A stretch of DNA of 7,601 nt. Origin: Phycisphaerales bacterium UBA966 (lineage in GTDB: Bacteria; Planctomycetota; Phycisphaerae; Phycisphaerales; SM1A02). Below are positions 5,747 to 7,601 of the stretch, piece by piece (the stretch's first letter is position 1; each line of letters starts with the position of its first letter). A program made the translations under genes and the position numbers. The stretch is from assembly GCA_002292895.1 (NCBI GenBank), contig DBCE01000171.1, positions 1 to 7,601 on the forward strand, written 5' to 3'. Under the pieces are notes generated by a model. The model saw nothing but the letters and a program-made list of their open reading frames with translations, searched no databases and was not told the origin of the DNA.

Positions 5747-7601
5747 ATGGGCACAGCTATTCGTCATCGTTTGCGACCCATGGTGTACGGCAGCCTGGCT
5801 GGCCTCGCTTTCGTGGCTGGCTTGGTCTTGGCGGTGCGCGACCTACGCCTTGATCGAGCGCCAGAGTCGACCGGCACCGAACTACAAGCCCGGGCCGATG
5901 CGGATGCCGATGCCGTCGATGCACCGCAGACCGCCCTGTTCTTGCGCGATGCCACCCGAGCCACTCGCGATGAAGTAACGCAAGCGGTGGCCCCAGTGCT
6001 GCAACACACGGAATCGTTAACTCACCGCCCGGGGGTTGTTGCCGCGATCCTTCGTAATGACACCGCGCTTCTCCGGCAGATTGCCAACGAAGAAATTCGC
6101 CGGTCGGGCACTGTCGATGCTTTGGCATTTGTGGACGCAGACGGCCGGCTCTTAGCTGTGAATTCGGTGGACATACACGGGACACCGTTTCCGGCAGCGC
6201 GCATTGATCTCCTGATGAAACAGGACGTTTCGCAGCGTCCCGTGGTGAGTGCTTGCCTGCATTCAGATTCCCCCGTTCCAATTCTGGAATTTCAAACCTC
6301 TTGCGATTTCACCAGGATCTTGTGGGATTCAACCGGACTTTCCGTCGCGTGCAGCGCGCAAGTCATCGATGAAACCACCGGTCGATGCATTGGCCTGGTG
6401 ACCACACGCATTCGATTCGAACGTATCGAAGCTCTGATTGAAAGTGAAGAGTCGCCTGGAATCGACTTGGTCATTGTGGACGGCACCGGTCATGCCCTTG
6501 ATGAACATGCGCAGCGCGGTGAAGTTGGGATCACCATTCCGACTACGGCGCTCGCTGGGCTGGTGGGATCGCTCGGTGGATCCGAAGCACAATGCTCCAG
6601 CGTTTCAACATCCGGGCAGATGGCGTGTGCATTCCCGCTGAGCGGATTGCGCACCGTTAAGGGCGGCAATGTGTTTGTCATCGGCGTTGCCCAGCCACGA
6701 TTGATCGCCGCCGAAGTTGGTCACGGGCAACTGGTCACTGCCGCATCGACCGCCATGATTGTTGGTCTTGCAGGTCTTTCTGGCGTGCTGTTATTGCAAG
6801 CGCGCACTCAGCGCAAGGCCAGCCTGGCATTGGTCACCGCGCGCAATGATGCTGATGCAGCTAGCCGCTCCAAGACTGAGTTCCTAGCCAATATGAGCCA
6901 TGAAATCCGCACGCCCATGACTGCCATCATTGGCTTTGTGGATCTACTGGCTGATCACGGCGATGGTCAACCAAATGCTCCATCCCGCGATGAAGCTGTG
7001 GAAACAATCCGCCGGAATGCGCGCCACTTGCTTTCACTCATCAATGATGTCCTTGATCTTTCCAAGATTGAAGCTGGGCAAATGCGCATGGATCGTCAGC
7101 GTGTTCGCACGCTTGATCTGGTGCAAGATGCGCTGCGACTCATGGATGACCGCGCTCGGCAGAAGGGCATTGCACTTCGCCTGGTCATGGATGGAGGTGT
7201 GCCCGATTCCATCAGTACGGATCCAACACGCCTGCGCCAAGTGCTCATCAACCTCCTTGGTAATGCAGTGAAATTCACTGACCAAGGCGCGGTCACCTTG
7301 ACTCTGCGGAGGCTGGACGACCGGCAAGACAAATTGGCATTTGAAGTGGCAGATACCGGCATCGGTATGACCCCCGAGCAACTTTCGCGCTTGTACCAAC
7401 CGTTTGTGCAGGCCGACAGTTCCACCACCCGTCGATACGGCGGCACCGGCCTTGGACTTGCCATCACGCGGCGCTGCATCGACATCATGGGCGGCGCCAT
7501 TTCCGCGCGCAGTGCCCCCGGTAGCGGCACTACCTTTGAATTCACTATCGACACCGGTGACCTCACCGGAATTCCAGCGGCGCGCCTCCGTTCCAACGAA
7601 G
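5747..7601 (+). CDS. Membrane-bound sensor histidine kinase, possibly hybrid (3' end beyond window)
   Basis: This inner-membrane sensor kinase autophosphorylates on histidine and passes the phosphate to a response regulator. Six hundred and eighteen codons are visible. Basic residues (RHRLR) precede membrane helix 1 at about 13-30. A sensor region of about 300 residues follows, then helix 2 at about 331-350. A short linker leads to the HisKA domain with FLANMSHEIRTPM at 379-391 and phospho-acceptor His385. The ATPase domain shows the N box NLLGNAVKF (502-510), G1 DTGIGM (536-541), F box LYQPFVQADSS (549-559) and G2 GGTGLGLAI (565-573), all intact. The sensor contains a Cache/PAS-like strand pattern (VDALAFVDADGRLLAVNS, 123-140) and six of the protein's seven visible cysteines. 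An Ala-Asp repeat (50-55) comes from GCNGAT hexamers. No PAS or HAMP domain is evident between helix 2 and HisKA. The chain continues past the ATPase domain at the window edge, so receiver domains may follow. The 206-bp gap suggests its own promoter; the ligand is unknown. Confidence 0.93.
   Translation, partial: MGTAIRHRLRPMVYGSLAGLAFVAGLVLAVRDLRLDRAPESTGTELQARADADADAVDAPQTALFLRDATRATRDEVTQAVAPVLQHTESLTHRPGVVAAILRNDTALLRQIANEEIRRSGTVDALAFVDADGRLLAVNSVDIHGTPFPAARIDLLMKQDVSQRPVVSACLHSDSPVPILEFQTSCDFTRILWDSTGLSVACSAQVIDETTGRCIGLVTTRIRFERIEALIESEESPGIDLVIVDGTGHALDEHAQRGEVGITIPTTALAGLVGSLGGSEAQCSSVSTSGQMACAFPLSGLRTVKGGNVFVIGVAQPRLIAAEVGHGQLVTAASTAMIVGLAGLSGVLLLQARTQRKASLALVTARNDADAASRSKTEFLANMSHEIRTPMTAIIGFVDLLADHGDGQPNAPSRDEAVETIRRNARHLLSLINDVLDLSKIEAGQMRMDRQRVRTLDLVQDALRLMDDRARQKGIALRLVMDGGVPDSISTDPTRLRQVLINLLGNAVKFTDQGAVTLTLRRLDDRQDKLAFEVADTGIGMTPEQLSRLYQPFVQADSSTTRRYGGTGLGLAITRRCIDIMGGAISARSAPGSGTTFEFTIDTGDLTGIPAARLRSNE

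Noticed and set aside
5362..5853. Plus-strand open frame that crosses the end of the DUF4340 gene, the intergenic gap and the kinase start
   Set aside because: It overlaps two well-supported genes in another frame, has no ribosome binding site tied to its start, and shows no domain-like pattern.
5894..5911. Three tandem GCNGAT hexamers coding Ala-Asp repeats
   Set aside because: The repeat is short, in frame and imperfect at the third base, and fits ordinary coding drift in a linker just after the first membrane helix. There is no sign of a phase-variable repeat.
5757..6281. Minus-strand open frame opposite the kinase sensor region
   Set aside because: It is a shadow of the coding strand. 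The kinase frame is continuous through it, with a clear start, helices and motifs.

Overview
The window reads as a dense, moderately GC-rich bacterial chromosome segment from a Gram-negative-type lineage. Five protein genes fill almost all of it. The combination of a GldA/GldF/GldG-like ABC exporter, a DUF4340-type partner and a large membrane histidine kinase is seen in Planctomycetota, Bacteroidota, Myxococcota and some Proteobacteria. My low-confidence guess is a planctomycete, possibly of the Phycisphaerae, and nothing in the window proves it. I see no tRNA, rRNA, CRISPR array, transposase or phage gene.

Layout. Bases 1-950 (minus strand) hold the first 316 codons of a galactokinase that runs off the left edge. 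A 72-bp gap (951-1022) separates it from a divergent plus-strand operon of four tightly packed genes: an ABC ATPase (1023-1796), an ABC-2 type permease (1793-2536), a GldG-like auxiliary protein (2542-4416) and a DUF4340-like membrane-anchored protein (4413-5540). Two junctions overlap by 4 bp (ATGA and GTGA) and the third has a 5-bp gap, so the four are probably translationally coupled. A 206-bp gap with a short GC hairpin follows. Then comes a membrane-bound sensor histidine kinase (5747-7601), which is open at the right edge.

How the genes work together. The ATPase and permease should form the motor and pore of an ABC-2 exporter. The GldG-like protein has one transmembrane helix at each end, a long extracytoplasmic domain and a coiled coil next to the second helix. 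The DUF4340 protein has a single N-terminal anchor and an outward-facing body. Together they look like one envelope machine of unknown substrate, related to but not shown to be the gliding machinery of Bacteroidota. Galactokinase and the kinase look like unrelated neighbours. The most distinctive observations are six cysteines clustered in the kinase's predicted extracytoplasmic sensor, the absence of cysteine from the GldG-like protein, and an Asp-Pro in place of the usual Asp-Gln at the galactokinase catalytic aspartate. I found no clear evidence of a wholly new system. The nearest candidate is the four-gene exporter, whose substrate is unknown.
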